From assembly GCF_032193765.1 (NCBI RefSeq), contig NZ_JAVBIJ010000001.1, positions 3,224,001-3,288,000 of the forward strand: DNA of 64,000 nt, written 5' to 3'. The DNA comes from Rhodoferax potami. Its GTDB lineage: Bacteria; Pseudomonadota; Gammaproteobacteria; Burkholderiales; Burkholderiaceae_C. The position numbers were made by a program, and so were the translations under genes. Below, one piece after another: positions 32,040 through 42,704 of the stretch (positions are counted from its first letter, which is position 1; every line of letters begins with the position of its first letter). Below the pieces are notes generated by a model. It saw only the letters and a list, made by a program, of their open reading frames with translations, made no database searches and was not told where the DNA came from.

Positions 32040-33236
32040 TCAGTTGGCGAACGCCGCAATACCGGTTTGGGCACGGCCCAAGATCAGGGCGTGGATATCG
32101 TGAGTGCCTTCATAGGTGTTGACCACCTCGAGGTTCACCAAGTGGCGCGCCACGCCAAACTCGTCGCTGATGCCGTTGCCACCCATCATGTCGCGGGCCA
32201 TGCGCGCAATGTCCAGCGCCTTGCCGCAGGAGTTGCGCTTGAGGATGGAGGTGATTTCCACCGCCGCCGTGCCTTCGTCCTTCATGCGGCCCAGGCGCAG
32301 GCAGCCTTGCAGGCCCAATGCGATTTCGGTTTGCATGTCAGCCAACTTTTTCTGGATCAGCTGGTTGGCAGCCAAGGGGCGACCGAACTGCTTGCGGTCC
32401 AGGGTGTACTGGCGGGAGCGGGTCCAGCAATCTTCAGCCGCACCCAGTGCACCCCAGGCAATGCCATAGCGCGCACTGTTCAAGCAGGTGAACGGGCCTT
32501 TGAGGCCGCGGATTTCCGGGAAGGCGTTTTCTTCAGGCACAAACACGCCGTCCATCGCAATCTCGCCAGTGATGCTGGCGCGCAAACCCACCTTGCCATG
32601 GATGGCGGGGGCGGACAAACCGGCCATGCCTTTTTCCAGCACAAAGCCGCGGATGGGGCCGACCGCACCGGCCTCGCTGACCTCTTTCGCCCAGACCACG
32701 AACACGTCGGCAATCGGGCTGTTGCTGATCCACATCTTGCTGCCGCTGAGCTTGTAGCCGCCGGGCACCTTTTGGGCACGGGTGGCCATGCTCTGGGGGT
32801 CGGAACCGTGGTCGGGTTCGGTCAGGCCGAAGCAACCGATCCATTCGCCGGTGGCCAGTTTGGGCAGGTACTTCTGGCGCTGGGCCTCGGTGCCGAATTC
32901 GAAGATAGGCACCATCACCAACGAGGACTGCACGCTCATCATGCTGCGGTAGCCACTATCAACCCGCTCGACTTCACGGGCGATCAGGCCATAGGCCACG
33001 TAATTCAGACCGGGGCCGCCGTATTGCTCGGGGATCGTGGGGCCCAACAGGCCCAACTCGCCCATTTCGCGAAAGATGGCGGGGTCGGTGCTGCCGTCCC
33101 GGAAGGCTTGGGTCACGCGGGGGAGCAACTTGTCCTGGCAGTACGCAGCGGCGGCATCGCGCACCATGCGCTCGTCATCAGAGAGTTGGCTATTCAGCAA
33201 AAAAGGGTCTTGCCAATTGAAGGCGGCGTGGCTCAT
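32040..33236 (-). CDS. gcdH: Glutaryl-CoA dehydrogenase
   Basis: A 398-residue acyl-CoA dehydrogenase that oxidises and decarboxylates glutaryl-CoA to crotonyl-CoA, reducing FAD. The N-terminal [34 protein letters not shown] and [16 protein letters not shown] are typical of GcdH. The catalytic Glu is in [16 protein letters not shown] (E376). The call as GcdH rather than a general acyl-CoA dehydrogenase rests on these segments and on its neighbour: it is divergent from davB, so it takes the glutaryl-CoA made from lysine via 5-aminovalerate and glutarate. Start 33236 has GGAG upstream. Confidence 0.9.
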   Translation of the reverse strand: MSHAAFNWQDPFLLNSQLSDDERMVRDAAAAYCQDKLLPRVTQAFRDGSTDPAIFREMGELGLLGPTIPEQYGGPGLNYVAYGLIAREVERVDSGYRSMMSVQSSLVMVPIFEFGTEAQRQKYLPKLATGEWIGCFGLTEPDHGSDPQSMATRAQKVPGGYKLSGSKMWISNSPIADVFVVWAKEVSEAGAVGPIRGFVLEKGMAGLSAPAIHGKVGLRASITGEIAMDGVFVPEENAFPEIRGLKGPFTCLNSARYGIAWGALGAAEDCWTRSRQYTLDRKQFGRPLAANQLIQKKLADMQTEIALGLQGCLRLGRMKDEGTAAVEITSILKRNSCGKALDIARMARDMMGGNGISDEFGVARHLVNLEVVNTYEGTHDIHALILGRAQTGIAAFAN

Positions 33237-33434
33237 GGAGTGCTCCGGCAAATGAAAGGAATGGCGGGATCGTAGCCCCTGCACCCTGCCTGTGCAAGCA
33301 AGCGTTTTGCACAAAGACATGCATTAAACTCATTTTTAAATCCCAAAAATCCCGATTTTTGACGCTTTGACGTGGATGTATTGCGCATGATGCATACCTA
33401 TGACATAGTGCGCGCCAATTTGGAGAGTAATTCC

Positions 33435-35117
33435 ATGAGCAACACCACGACAACAGCACCTGAGGTGCGCAAGCCGGTCACCATCTTCGGCCCGGATTTC
33501 CCGTTCGCGTTTGACGACTGGATCGCCCACCCCGAGGGGCTGGGCCAGCTACCCGCACATCGGCTCGGTGAAGAGGTGGCCATCGTTGGCGCAGGCATGG
33601 CCGGCATGGTCGCAGCCTACGAGCTGATGAAGCTGGGCCTCAAGCCGGTGATTTATGAAGCGTCCAAGATGGGCGGGCGGCTGCGCTCGCAAGTATTTGA
33701 AGGTACGCAGGATGTGGTGGCGGAACTGGGCGGCATGCGCTTCCCGGTCTCGGGCACCGCGTTCTACCACTACGTCCACCTGCTGGGCCTGGAGACGCGG
33801 GACTTCCCCAACCCCTTGACGCCCGCCTCGGGCAGCACGGTCATCGACCTGGAGGGCAACACCCACTACGCGCGCAGCCTGCAAGACCTGCCCCCTATCT
33901 TCAAGGAGGTGGCAGACGCTTGGGCGCAAGCACTGGAAGACGATGCCCGCTTCAGCGACATGCAAAACGCGATCCGCAACCGGGATGTGCCCGCTCTCAA
34001 GCGCATGTGGAATGCGCTGGTGCCGCTTTGGGATGACCGCACGTTTTACGACTTCATCGCCAACTCCAAGGCGTTTGCCAAGCTGTCCTTCCATCACCGG
34101 GAAATCTTCGGTCAGGTGGGTTTTGGCACCGGTGGATGGGACTCGGACTTCCCCAATTCCATGCTGGAAATCCTGCGGGTGGTGCTGACCAACTGCGATG
34201 ACAACCAGCGGCTCATCGTCGGCGGGGCCGACCAGGTGCCTCACGGCCTGTGGCGCCACGCCCCCACCCAACTGGTGCACTGGCCGGCAGGCACTACCTT
34301 GCAAAGCCTGCACAGCGGCGCGACCCGTGCGGGGGTAGCGGCGATTGCCCGCGCGGCCGATGGCCGGCTTGCCGTCACCGACTGCTGGGGCGATACGCGG
34401 CACTACAACGCGGTGCTGACCACCTGCCAGAGCTGGCTGCTCACCACCCAGATTGCGGTCGAAGAATCTCTGTTCTCGCACAAGATGTGGATGGCGCTGG
34501 ATCGCACCCGCTACATGCAATCCAGCAAGACCTTTGTCATGGTGGACCGGCCATTCTGGAAAGACAAAGACCCGGAAACCGGCCGCGACGTGATGAGCAT
34601 GACGCTCACCGACCGGCTGACCCGCGGCACCTACCTGTTTGACAACGGGCCGGACAAACCTGCCGTGATTTGTCTGTCTTATGCCTGGATGGGCGACGCC
34701 CTCAAGATGCTGCCGCAAACTCCGGAAAAACGCGTCAAGCTGGCCCTGCAGGCCCTCAGGAAGATCTACCCCAAGGTAGACATTGCCAGCCACATCATCG
34801 GCGACCCGATTTGTGTGTCCTGGGAGGCTGACCCTTACTTTTTGGGAGCCTTCAAGGGCGCATTGCCGGGGCACTACCGCTACAACCAGCGCATGTACGC
34901 CCACTTCAAGCAGGACGATTTGCCGCAGCAACAACGCGGCATCTTCATTGCAGGGGATGACGTCTCCTGGACACCCGCATGGGTAGAGGGGGCAGTGCAG
35001 ACATCTTTGAACGCGGTGTGGGGCATCGTGCAACATCTGGGCGGTCACACCCATGCCGCCAACCCCGGCCCCGGCGATGTGTTCGACACCCTGGGGCCGA
35101 TTGCGCTCCCCGAATGA
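33435..35117 (+). CDS. davB: L-lysine 2-monooxygenase (flavin monoamine oxidase family)
   Basis: A 560-residue FAD enzyme converting L-lysine and O2 to 5-aminopentanamide and CO2. The N-terminal TIFGPDFPFAFDDWIAHPEG, the FAD fold VAIVGAGMAGMVAAYELM (GxGxxG at 52-57), the second FAD contact GGRLRSQ, and the C-terminal GIFIAGDDVSWTPAWVEGAV closely follow remembered Pseudomonas putida DavB over the whole length. This separates it from tryptophan 2-monooxygenase of the same family. ATG 33435 has GGAGAG upstream. Its stop overlaps davA by ATGA. It is divergent from gcdH. Confidence 0.93.
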   Translation: MSNTTTTAPEVRKPVTIFGPDFPFAFDDWIAHPEGLGQLPAHRLGEEVAIVGAGMAGMVAAYELMKLGLKPVIYEASKMGGRLRSQVFEGTQDVVAELGGMRFPVSGTAFYHYVHLLGLETRDFPNPLTPASGSTVIDLEGNTHYARSLQDLPPIFKEVADAWAQALEDDARFSDMQNAIRNRDVPALKRMWNALVPLWDDRTFYDFIANSKAFAKLSFHHREIFGQVGFGTGGWDSDFPNSMLEILRVVLTNCDDNQRLIVGGADQVPHGLWRHAPTQLVHWPAGTTLQSLHSGATRAGVAAIARAADGRLAVTDCWGDTRHYNAVLTTCQSWLLTTQIAVEESLFSHKMWMALDRTRYMQSSKTFVMVDRPFWKDKDPETGRDVMSMTLTDRLTRGTYLFDNGPDKPAVICLSYAWMGDALKMLPQTPEKRVKLALQALRKIYPKVDIASHIIGDPICVSWEADPYFLGAFKGALPGHYRYNQRMYAHFKQDDLPQQQRGIFIAGDDVSWTPAWVEGAVQTSLNAVWGIVQHLGGHTHAANPGPGDVFDTLGPIALPE

Positions 35118-35926
35118 CTGCTATGCGCGCGCCTCTGAAATTGGCACTGTGGCAATGTGCCCCTGCACCGCTGGACGTGCCGGGCAATCTGGAGCGACTG
35201 GAAGCTGCTGCCCGCGAGGCCGCCAGTGCAGGAGCACAACTCCTAGTGTGCCCGGAGATGTTTATCACGGGTTACGCCATCGGTGCGCCGGCTGTGCAGG
35301 CCCTGGCCCAAGTGGTAGACGGCGCTTGGGCCGATGCCGTGGCCGCCATTGCGCAGCGCCACCAACTGGCGGTGGTGTACGGCTACCCCGAGCGCGGCGC
35401 GGACGACCGGGTATTCAACGCAGCCCAATGGATCGATGCGTCAGGCCGGCGCTGCCTGAACTACCGCAAGGCCTATTTGTTCGGAGAGCTCGACCGCAGC
35501 CAGTTTGTAGCCGAAGTGCAAAGCGCCCGGACCTTCGACTTCCATGGCTGGAAGGTTGGCATGCTGATTTGCTACGACGTGGAGTTTCCCGAAGCCACCC
35601 GCGCACTCGCGCTTGCAGGCGCAGACCTGATTGTGGTTCCGACGGCCAACATGGCGGACTACGACTTCGTGGCCCGCTCGCTGGTGCCGGTGCGCGCTTA
35701 TGAGAACCAGTTGTTTGTGGCTTACGCCAACTTCACCGGTCCCGAGGGCGCACTGCAGTACGGTGGCCTGAGTGTGGTGGCCGGGCCCGACGGCGCCACC
35801 CTTGCACAAGCCGAGCGCGAAGAGACGCTATTGATCGCCACTTTCGATGAAAAACGCCTCACTGCCGCTCGCAAAGCCGCACAGCATGTTCGCGACTTGA
35901 CGGCTCGCCGCAACCCACCGATTTAG
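35114..35926 (+). CDS. davA: 5-aminopentanamidase (delta-aminovaleramidase)
   Basis: A 270-residue carbon-nitrogen hydrolase (nitrilase superfamily) that hydrolyses 5-aminopentanamide from DavB to 5-aminovalerate and ammonia. The catalytic triad is Glu48 (CPEMFITGY), Lys119 (YRKAYLFGELD) and Cys153 (MLICYDVEFPE). The N-terminus LALWQCAPAPLDVPGNLERL and YGYPERG match DavA of Pseudomonas as I recall it. It overlaps davB by four bases and is followed 9 bases later by a LysR gene on the same strand. Confidence 0.93.
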   Translation: MTAMRAPLKLALWQCAPAPLDVPGNLERLEAAAREAASAGAQLLVCPEMFITGYAIGAPAVQALAQVVDGAWADAVAAIAQRHQLAVVYGYPERGADDRVFNAAQWIDASGRRCLNYRKAYLFGELDRSQFVAEVQSARTFDFHGWKVGMLICYDVEFPEATRALALAGADLIVVPTANMADYDFVARSLVPVRAYENQLFVAYANFTGPEGALQYGGLSVVAGPDGATLAQAEREETLLIATFDEKRLTAARKAAQHVRDLTARRNPPI

Positions 35927-35934
35927 GCCGCCCC

Positions 35935-36843
35935 ATGCGACGAAAAATACCTGCCACCCAGGCCCTGCTGTGTTTCGAGGCCGCGGCGCGCCACGAGAGC
36001 TTCACCCGTGCGGCGCAAGAGTTGTCGCTTACCCAAAGCGCCATTTCGCGGCAGATCACCACGCTCGAAGAGCTGGTGGGCATGGCGCTGTTCCGCCGCA
36101 CACGGCATGGTGTGGCGCTGACCCCTGCGGGCACGCGCTATGCCACGCAGGTCGCATCGTGGCTGCGCGGGCTGGAGCAGGACACGCTGGACCTGATGTC
36201 CACCCGCGGCCATGGTGGCGCGGTGCAGTTGGCCAGCGTGCCCACTTTTGCAGCGCGTTGGCTCTTGCCGCGCCTGCCTGACTTTCATGCCAAGCACGCG
36301 AATACGGTCGTGCACATTGAAACCCGCACGCGCCCGTTTCTGTTCAACGACACCTCGTTCGACGCAGCCATCTTCGCGTGCACGGAGTTGCAAATCCGCC
36401 ATTGGGCAGGCACGCGCTGCTACCGGCTCCTGCAAGAACAGGTAGTTGCGGTGTGCAGCCCGACTTTGCTGCGGAGCCGAAGGGCTTTGACTGCGGCAGA
36501 AGTAGCTTTGCTGCCGCTGTTGCAGCAGAGCACCCGGCCCGACAGTTGGCAAAGCTGGTTTTCGGCGCAAGGCATTGAAGCGCCCAACGCTTTTGCCGGA
36601 CCGCGGTACGAGCAGTTTTCCATGGCCTCGTCGGCGGCCGCTTGCGGCATGGGTGTGGCTTTGGTGCCCCGCTTGTTGATCGAAGCCGAGCTGGCCCGGG
36701 GCGAACTGGTACTGGCCCACCCTGCGCCGCTGCCCGGTGAGCGCCATTACTACCTGGTGCTGCCGGAAAACACCGAGGCCGGCCCCGCCGTAGAGCTGTT
36801 CAGCGAATGGCTCCAATCGGTGTGCACCTCTGACGCGCACTAA
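35935..36843 (+). CDS. LysR-family regulator, GcvA-like, in the lysine operon
   Basis: A 302-residue LysR protein. The helix-turn-helix (TQALLCFEAAARHESFTRAA, then SLTQSAISRQITTLEELVG, residues 8-56) is of the GcvA type, with conserved LASVPTFAARWLLPRLPDF in the hinge to the effector domain. It begins 9 bases after davA, so it is the third gene of davB-davA-lysR and probably controls lysine breakdown. An amino acid effector is likely but not shown by the sequence. Confidence 0.9.
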   Translation: MRRKIPATQALLCFEAAARHESFTRAAQELSLTQSAISRQITTLEELVGMALFRRTRHGVALTPAGTRYATQVASWLRGLEQDTLDLMSTRGHGGAVQLASVPTFAARWLLPRLPDFHAKHANTVVHIETRTRPFLFNDTSFDAAIFACTELQIRHWAGTRCYRLLQEQVVAVCSPTLLRSRRALTAAEVALLPLLQQSTRPDSWQSWFSAQGIEAPNAFAGPRYEQFSMASSAAACGMGVALVPRLLIEAELARGELVLAHPAPLPGERHYYLVLPENTEAGPAVELFSEWLQSVCTSDAH

Positions 36844-36980
36844 GGCACAACGAGCGCAAAGCAGGCGCGGCCGGCATGTCTGCACCGTGACCGACATCGG
36901 TGTTAGCCCCAGCGCATGAGGCGCGATGACACCGCTCCCCAAACTGGGTCGCCATGCACCAGCGTGAGGTCTGATGCGCG

Positions 36981-37007
36981 CCAATTGGCCGATAAGCGGC
37001 CGATTGG
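36981..37007. promoter_or_regulatory. Inverted repeat upstream of the sigma-54 promoter
   Basis: CCAATTGGCC, spacer GATAAGC, GGCCGATTGG: 9 of 10 bases pair. Its centre lies about 50 bp upstream of the -24 element, at about -75. This is where an enhancer-binding activator of sigma-54 could bind. The rest of 36844-36980 shows no gene. Confidence 0.5.
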
Positions 37008-37042
37008 GGCCGGTTTTATGGTGCAAACCCCTAGTTACAGCG

Positions 37043-37058
37043 TGGCACGTGGATTGCT
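37043..37058 (+). promoter_or_regulatory. Sigma-54 (RpoN) promoter upstream of preT
   Basis: TGGCACG-TGGA-TTGCT matches the -24/-12 consensus TGGCACG-N4-TTGCW at every fixed position, with correct spacing. The predicted start point is near 37069. It drives preT-preA-hydA-hyuC, which makes ammonia from pyrimidines, so nitrogen control is a good fit. Confidence 0.85.
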
Positions 37059-37075
37059 AGCATGCATCTCATGAC

Positions 37076-37091
37076 TTGACCAAACGGTCAG
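37076..37091. promoter_or_regulatory. RutR-like operator between promoter and preT start
   Basis: TTGACCAAACGGTCAG agrees with the RutR consensus TTGACCA-N2-TGGTCAA at 12 of 14 fixed bases. RutR is the TetR-type pyrimidine sensor of enteric bacteria. The site lies just after the predicted start point, a repressor position. The hairpin is also followed by T6, so a leader terminator is an alternative. Confidence 0.5.
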
Positions 37092-37111
37092 TTTTTTAAG
37101 GAGTTGCCAGC

Positions 37112-38464
37112 GTGTCCACCCCCTCTTCTTCTCCCGCCGACGTTCGTGCAGGCCGCCTCGCCACCGAGGAATACGCCAAACGCTTTGCCGACGCCACCCC
37201 GCGCTTCACGGCGTCGCAAGCATTGCTGGAAGCCGAACGCTGCCTGTATTGCTATGACGCCCCCTGCGCTACCGCCTGCCCCACCAGCATTGATGTGCCG
37301 TCTTTCATCAAGCGCATTGCCGATGGCAACCTGCGCGGGTCGGCCCAGACCATTCTGGACAGCAATCCCTTGGGCGGCATGTGCGCCCGCGTCTGCCCCA
37401 CCGAAAACTTGTGCGAAGCCGTCTGCGTGCGCAACACCCAGGAAGACCGGCCCGTGGCCATCGGCCGCCTGCAGCGCCACGCCGTGGACGCGCTCATGGA
37501 AAGCGACAAGCCCCAGGTCTTTACACGCGCTCCCGCCACCGGCAAAAAAGTGGCTGTTGTAGGTGCTGGCCCTGCAGGCTTGGCCTGTGCCTACACCCTG
37601 GCCCGCCAAGGCCATGACGTGGTGGTGTTTGACGCCAAACCCAAAGCCGGTGGCTTGAACGAATACGGCTTGGCCAGCTACAAAACCCCGGATGACTTTG
37701 CCCAGCGCGAAGTCCAGTGGCTGCTGAGCATCGGTGGCATCACGATCCAGAACAACTGGAAGTTAGACACCGTGGCGCAACTCGAAGCCCTGCGCAAAGA
37801 CTATGCGGCCGTGTTCCTCGGCATGGGCCTGTCCACCACCCAGCAACTGGGCGTGCCCGGCGACAGCTTGAGCGGCGTGCAGGACGCGGTGGACTTCATC
37901 GCCACCCTGCGCCAAACCGCTGACCTCTCCACCCTGCCGGTGGGCCGCCGTGTCGTGGTCATCGGCGGCGGCATGACTGCGGTGGACGCCGCGGTGCAAA
38001 GCAAGCTGCTGGGCGCCGAAGAGGTGCACATCGTCTATCGCCGCGGGCAGGAGAGCATGTCCGCATCCACCGCCGAGCAGGAATGGGCGCAGACCAACGG
38101 CGTGACCATCCACCACTGGTTGGCTCCGGTCGAAGTGATGGGCGAAACCGGCCACGCCACAGGCGTGACTTTCGCGCGACAAGCCATGGTCAATGGAAAG
38201 CTGAGCGCTACCGGTGACACCACCACCCTGGCAGCTGACATGGTGCTCAAGGCCATCGGCCAGAAGCTGGGCAACCCGGTGTTGGCCGAGAGCGGCCTGA
38301 CCCTGAAGGACGGCCGCATCGCCACCGATGAAGCCGGCACCACCAACTTGAAGGGCGTGTGGGCCGGCGGCGACTGCCGTGCCGGAGGATTGGACCTGAC
38401 GGTCGAAGCCGTGGAGCACGGCAAGCAATCCGCCCTCGCTATTCACGCCTTCATCACCGCCTAA
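37112..38464 (+). CDS. preT: NAD-dependent dihydropyrimidine dehydrogenase, subunit PreT
   Basis: A 450-residue flavoprotein that, with PreA, reduces uracil and thymine to dihydropyrimidines using NADH. The N-terminal part has the eight-Cys pattern for two Fe-S clusters (CLYCYDAPCATACP and GGMCARVCPTENLCEAVC). Then come the FAD site KVAVVGAGPAGLACAYTLAR near 145-164 and the NADH site RRVVVIGGGMTAVDAA in mid-sequence. It starts at GTG 37112 with AAGGAG upstream. It is the first gene of the pyrimidine operon, behind a sigma-54 promoter. Confidence 0.93.
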   Translation: MSTPSSSPADVRAGRLATEEYAKRFADATPRFTASQALLEAERCLYCYDAPCATACPTSIDVPSFIKRIADGNLRGSAQTILDSNPLGGMCARVCPTENLCEAVCVRNTQEDRPVAIGRLQRHAVDALMESDKPQVFTRAPATGKKVAVVGAGPAGLACAYTLARQGHDVVVFDAKPKAGGLNEYGLASYKTPDDFAQREVQWLLSIGGITIQNNWKLDTVAQLEALRKDYAAVFLGMGLSTTQQLGVPGDSLSGVQDAVDFIATLRQTADLSTLPVGRRVVVIGGGMTAVDAAVQSKLLGAEEVHIVYRRGQESMSASTAEQEWAQTNGVTIHHWLAPVEVMGETGHATGVTFARQAMVNGKLSATGDTTTLAADMVLKAIGQKLGNPVLAESGLTLKDGRIATDEAGTTNLKGVWAGGDCRAGGLDLTVEAVEHGKQSALAIHAFITA

Positions 38465-38492
38465 CTGGCGCCACGCATTCCGGAGAAACACC

Positions 38493-39800
38493 ATGGCCAA
38501 TCTAGAAACCACCTTTGCTGGCGTCAAAAGCCCCAACCCCTTCTGGCTCGCCTCTGCACCGCCTACCGACAAGGCCTACAACGTCAACCGTGCCTTCGAG
38601 GCCGGGTGGGGCGGCGTTGTCTGGAAGACATTGGGCGAAGCCGGCCCACCGGTCGTCAACGTCAACGGCCCGCGCTACGGCGCGTTGCTGTCTGCCGACC
38701 GTCGGCTCAACGGCTTCAACAACATTGAACTGATCACCGATCGCGATCTGGAACTCAACCTGCGCGAAATCACCGAAGTAAAGCGCAACTGGCAGGACCG
38801 CGCCATGGTCGTCTCGCTCATGGTGCCCTGCCAGGAAGAAAGCTGGAAGGCCATCCTACCCCGCGTGGAAGACACCGGCGCTGACGCCATTGAGCTCAAC
38901 TTCGGCTGCCCGCACGGCATGAGCGAACGTGGCATGGGTGCTGCCGTAGGCCAGGTGCCCGAGTACATCCAGATGGTGACCGAATGGTGCAAGCAGTACA
39001 GCAAGCTGCCCGTCATCGTGAAGCTCACGCCCAACATCACCGACATCCGCAACCCTGCCCGTGCAGCCAAGCGCGGTGGCGCGGATGCGGTGAGCCTGAT
39101 CAACACCATCAACTCCATCATGGGCGTGGACCCCTACACCCTGACCATGTCGCCCAGCACCGGCGGCAAGGGCAGCCACGGCGGCTACTGCGGCCCGGCC
39201 GTGAAGCCGATTGCGCTGAACATGGTGGCCGAGATCGCCCGCGACCCCGAAACTGCGGGCTTGCCCATCAGCGGTATTGGCGGCATCGGCACCTGGCGGG
39301 ACGCGCTGGACTTTATTGCGCTGGGCTCGGGCACGGTGCAGGTGTGTACTGCGGCCATGGTGTACGGCTTCAAGATCGTGCAAGAGATGGAAAGCGGCCT
39401 CTCCAACTACATGGACGAAATGGGCTTCAAGAGTGTGGGCGAGATCGTGGGCAAAGCGGTGCCCACCGTATCCGACTGGCGCTATCTGAACCTGAACCAC
39501 GTGAGCAAGGCCGTCATCAACCAGGACAGCTGCATCCAGTGCGGCCGCTGCCACATTGCCTGCGAAGACACCAGCCACCAGGCCATTACCTTCGAGAAAG
39601 ACGGCAAGCGCCACTTTGAGGTGAAGGAAGACGAATGCGTGGGCTGCAACCTGTGCGTGACGGTGTGCCCGGTGCCGGACACCATCAGCATGCGCGATCT
39701 GGCAGTCGGTGAGATGGACCTGCGCACCGGCAAACCGGTGAGCGGCGTGCACGCCGACTGGACCACCCATCCCAACAACCCCATGCGGGTGGGTGCCTGA
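38493..39800 (+). CDS. preA: NAD-dependent dihydropyrimidine dehydrogenase, subunit PreA
   Basis: A 435-residue FMN/iron-sulfur subunit holding the pyrimidine-reducing site. The N-terminal TIM barrel resembles dihydroorotate dehydrogenase (KSPNPFWLASAPPTDKAYNV, IELNFGCPHGMSERGMG, VIVKLTPNITDI, GIGGIGTWRDALDFIALG). The C-terminal ferredoxin domain has two 4Fe-4S motifs, CIQCGRCHIAC and CVGCNLCVTVC. It follows preT by 28 bases with GGAG before ATG 38493. Confidence 0.95.
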   Translation: MANLETTFAGVKSPNPFWLASAPPTDKAYNVNRAFEAGWGGVVWKTLGEAGPPVVNVNGPRYGALLSADRRLNGFNNIELITDRDLELNLREITEVKRNWQDRAMVVSLMVPCQEESWKAILPRVEDTGADAIELNFGCPHGMSERGMGAAVGQVPEYIQMVTEWCKQYSKLPVIVKLTPNITDIRNPARAAKRGGADAVSLINTINSIMGVDPYTLTMSPSTGGKGSHGGYCGPAVKPIALNMVAEIARDPETAGLPISGIGGIGTWRDALDFIALGSGTVQVCTAAMVYGFKIVQEMESGLSNYMDEMGFKSVGEIVGKAVPTVSDWRYLNLNHVSKAVINQDSCIQCGRCHIACEDTSHQAITFEKDGKRHFEVKEDECVGCNLCVTVCPVPDTISMRDLAVGEMDLRTGKPVSGVHADWTTHPNNPMRVGA

Positions 39801-39827
39801 ACGGACTTGTAAGGGCGGCACTTAGGC

Positions 39828-41331
<1,504 letters not shown>

Positions 41332-41341
41332 AGGAAGCACC

Positions 41342-42613
41342 ATGACCACCGACACCCAAATCGACACTGTGCTCGACCTCTCCCGCATCCGCATCAACGG
41401 CAAACGCTTGTGGGCCTCGCTGATGGAGCTGGCGCAAATTGGCGCCACGCCCAAAGGTGGCGTATGCCGCCTGACGCTTACCGACCTCGACAAGCAAGGC
41501 CGCGACCTCGTGACCCGCTGGGCGGTGGAGGCCGGCATGACAGTCACCATCGACAAGATCGGCAACGGCTTCATGCGCCGTCCCGGGCGCAACAACAGCC
41601 TGCCGCCCATCATGACCGGCAGCCACATCGACACCCAGCCCACCGGCGGCAAGTTCGATGGCAACTACGGCGTGCTGGCCGGCATCGAAGTAGTGCGCAC
41701 CCTGAACGACCTGGGCATAGAAACCGAAGCGCCGATTGAAGTGGCCTTTTGGACCAACGAAGAAGGCTCGCGCTTTGTGCCGGTGATGATGGGCTCGGGC
41801 GTGTTCGCCAAAGCCTTCACGCTGGAGCATGCCTATGCCGCCACCGATACCGAAGGTAAAACCGTCAAGGGGGAGCTGGAGCGCATCGGCTACATCGGCG
41901 ACCAGGAGCCGGGCGACCACCCCATCGGCGCGTATTTCGAAACCCACATCGAACAAGGCCCGGTGCTCGAGGACAACGACGTGACCATCGGCGTGGTCAG
42001 CGGCGTGCTGGGCATCCGCTGGTTTGACTGCACCGTCACCGGCATGGAAGCCCACGCCGGCCCCACCCCCATGGCGCTGCGCAAAGACGCGATGCTGGCG
42101 GCCACCCGCATCATGCAAGACGTGGTGGCAGCCGCTCACCGCCACCCGCCCCATGGCCGTGGCACCGTGGGCATGGTGCAGGTGTTCCCCAACAGCCGCA
42201 ACGTGATTCCGGGCCGGGTGAAGTTCAGCATCGACCTGCGCAACAGCACCGATGCGCTGGTAGACCAGATGGCCGACGAGGTGAAAGCCTTTGCCGCCAA
42301 AGTGGCGCAAGAGCATGGCGTGGACGTGAAGATTGAAATGGTCTCCAGCTACTCGGCGATTGCCTTTCACGACGACTGCGTGGATGCCGTCGGCCGCGCC
42401 GCCAAAAACCTGGGCTACAGCCACATGCCCGCTGTGTCAGGCGCCGGGCACGACGCGGTCTACATGGCCAAGCTGGCGCCCAGCGGCATGATCTTCATCC
42501 CTTGCAAAGACGGCATCAGCCACAACGAGATTGAAGACGCCAAGCCCGAGCACATCACCGCAGGGTGCAATGTGCTGTTGCATGCGATGCTGGAGCGGGC
42601 GAAAGTGGTTTGA
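41342..42613 (+). CDS. hyuC: N-carbamoyl-beta-alanine amidohydrolase (Zn-dependent, M20 type)
   Basis: A 423-residue enzyme of the M20 peptidase-like amidase family that releases beta-alanine (or 3-aminoisobutyrate), CO2 and ammonia from the carbamoyl amino acid. Metal-binding blocks are GSHIDTQPTGGKFDGNYGVL (His and bridging Asp), FWTNEEGSRF (Glu pair), YFETHIEQGP and the C-terminal FIPCKDGISHNEIE. It starts 10 bases after hydA with AAGGAAG before it. It ends the operon preT-preA-hydA-hyuC and delivers beta-alanine to the pathway at 18417-21386. Allantoate amidohydrolase is a relative; context favours beta-ureidopropionase. Confidence 0.9.
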   Translation: MTTDTQIDTVLDLSRIRINGKRLWASLMELAQIGATPKGGVCRLTLTDLDKQGRDLVTRWAVEAGMTVTIDKIGNGFMRRPGRNNSLPPIMTGSHIDTQPTGGKFDGNYGVLAGIEVVRTLNDLGIETEAPIEVAFWTNEEGSRFVPVMMGSGVFAKAFTLEHAYAATDTEGKTVKGELERIGYIGDQEPGDHPIGAYFETHIEQGPVLEDNDVTIGVVSGVLGIRWFDCTVTGMEAHAGPTPMALRKDAMLAATRIMQDVVAAAHRHPPHGRGTVGMVQVFPNSRNVIPGRVKFSIDLRNSTDALVDQMADEVKAFAAKVAQEHGVDVKIEMVSSYSAIAFHDDCVDAVGRAAKNLGYSHMPAVSGAGHDAVYMAKLAPSGMIFIPCKDGISHNEIEDAKPEHITAGCNVLLHAMLERAKVV

Positions 42614-42638
42614 AGGGCTTTCGGGGGAGATATGAGGC

Positions 42639-42692
42639 TTATTGGCCTCTAGCCCCCGTATTCATTGCGCGAGCAGCTCCTGATTTTGTAGT
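42639..42692 (-). repeat. Dispersed palindromic element, copy F
   Basis: On the minus strand CTACAAAATCAGGAGCTGCTCGCGCAATGAATACGG then GGGCTAGAGGCCAATAA. It shares CAGGAGCTGCT-GCGCA with the copy at 7908 and ends like the copy in dadA (AGGCCAA). It sits between the convergent hyuC and RelA/SpoT-domain genes. Confidence 0.65.
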
Positions 42693-42704
42693 GCACGGAG
42701 GCAC

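Noticed and set aside
37076..37097. Factor-independent terminator before preT
   Set aside because: The stem TGACC/GGTCA has only 5 bp and is followed by T6, but a terminator here would silence preT, and the RutR-like match explains the palindrome better. It is kept as an alternative in the feature note.
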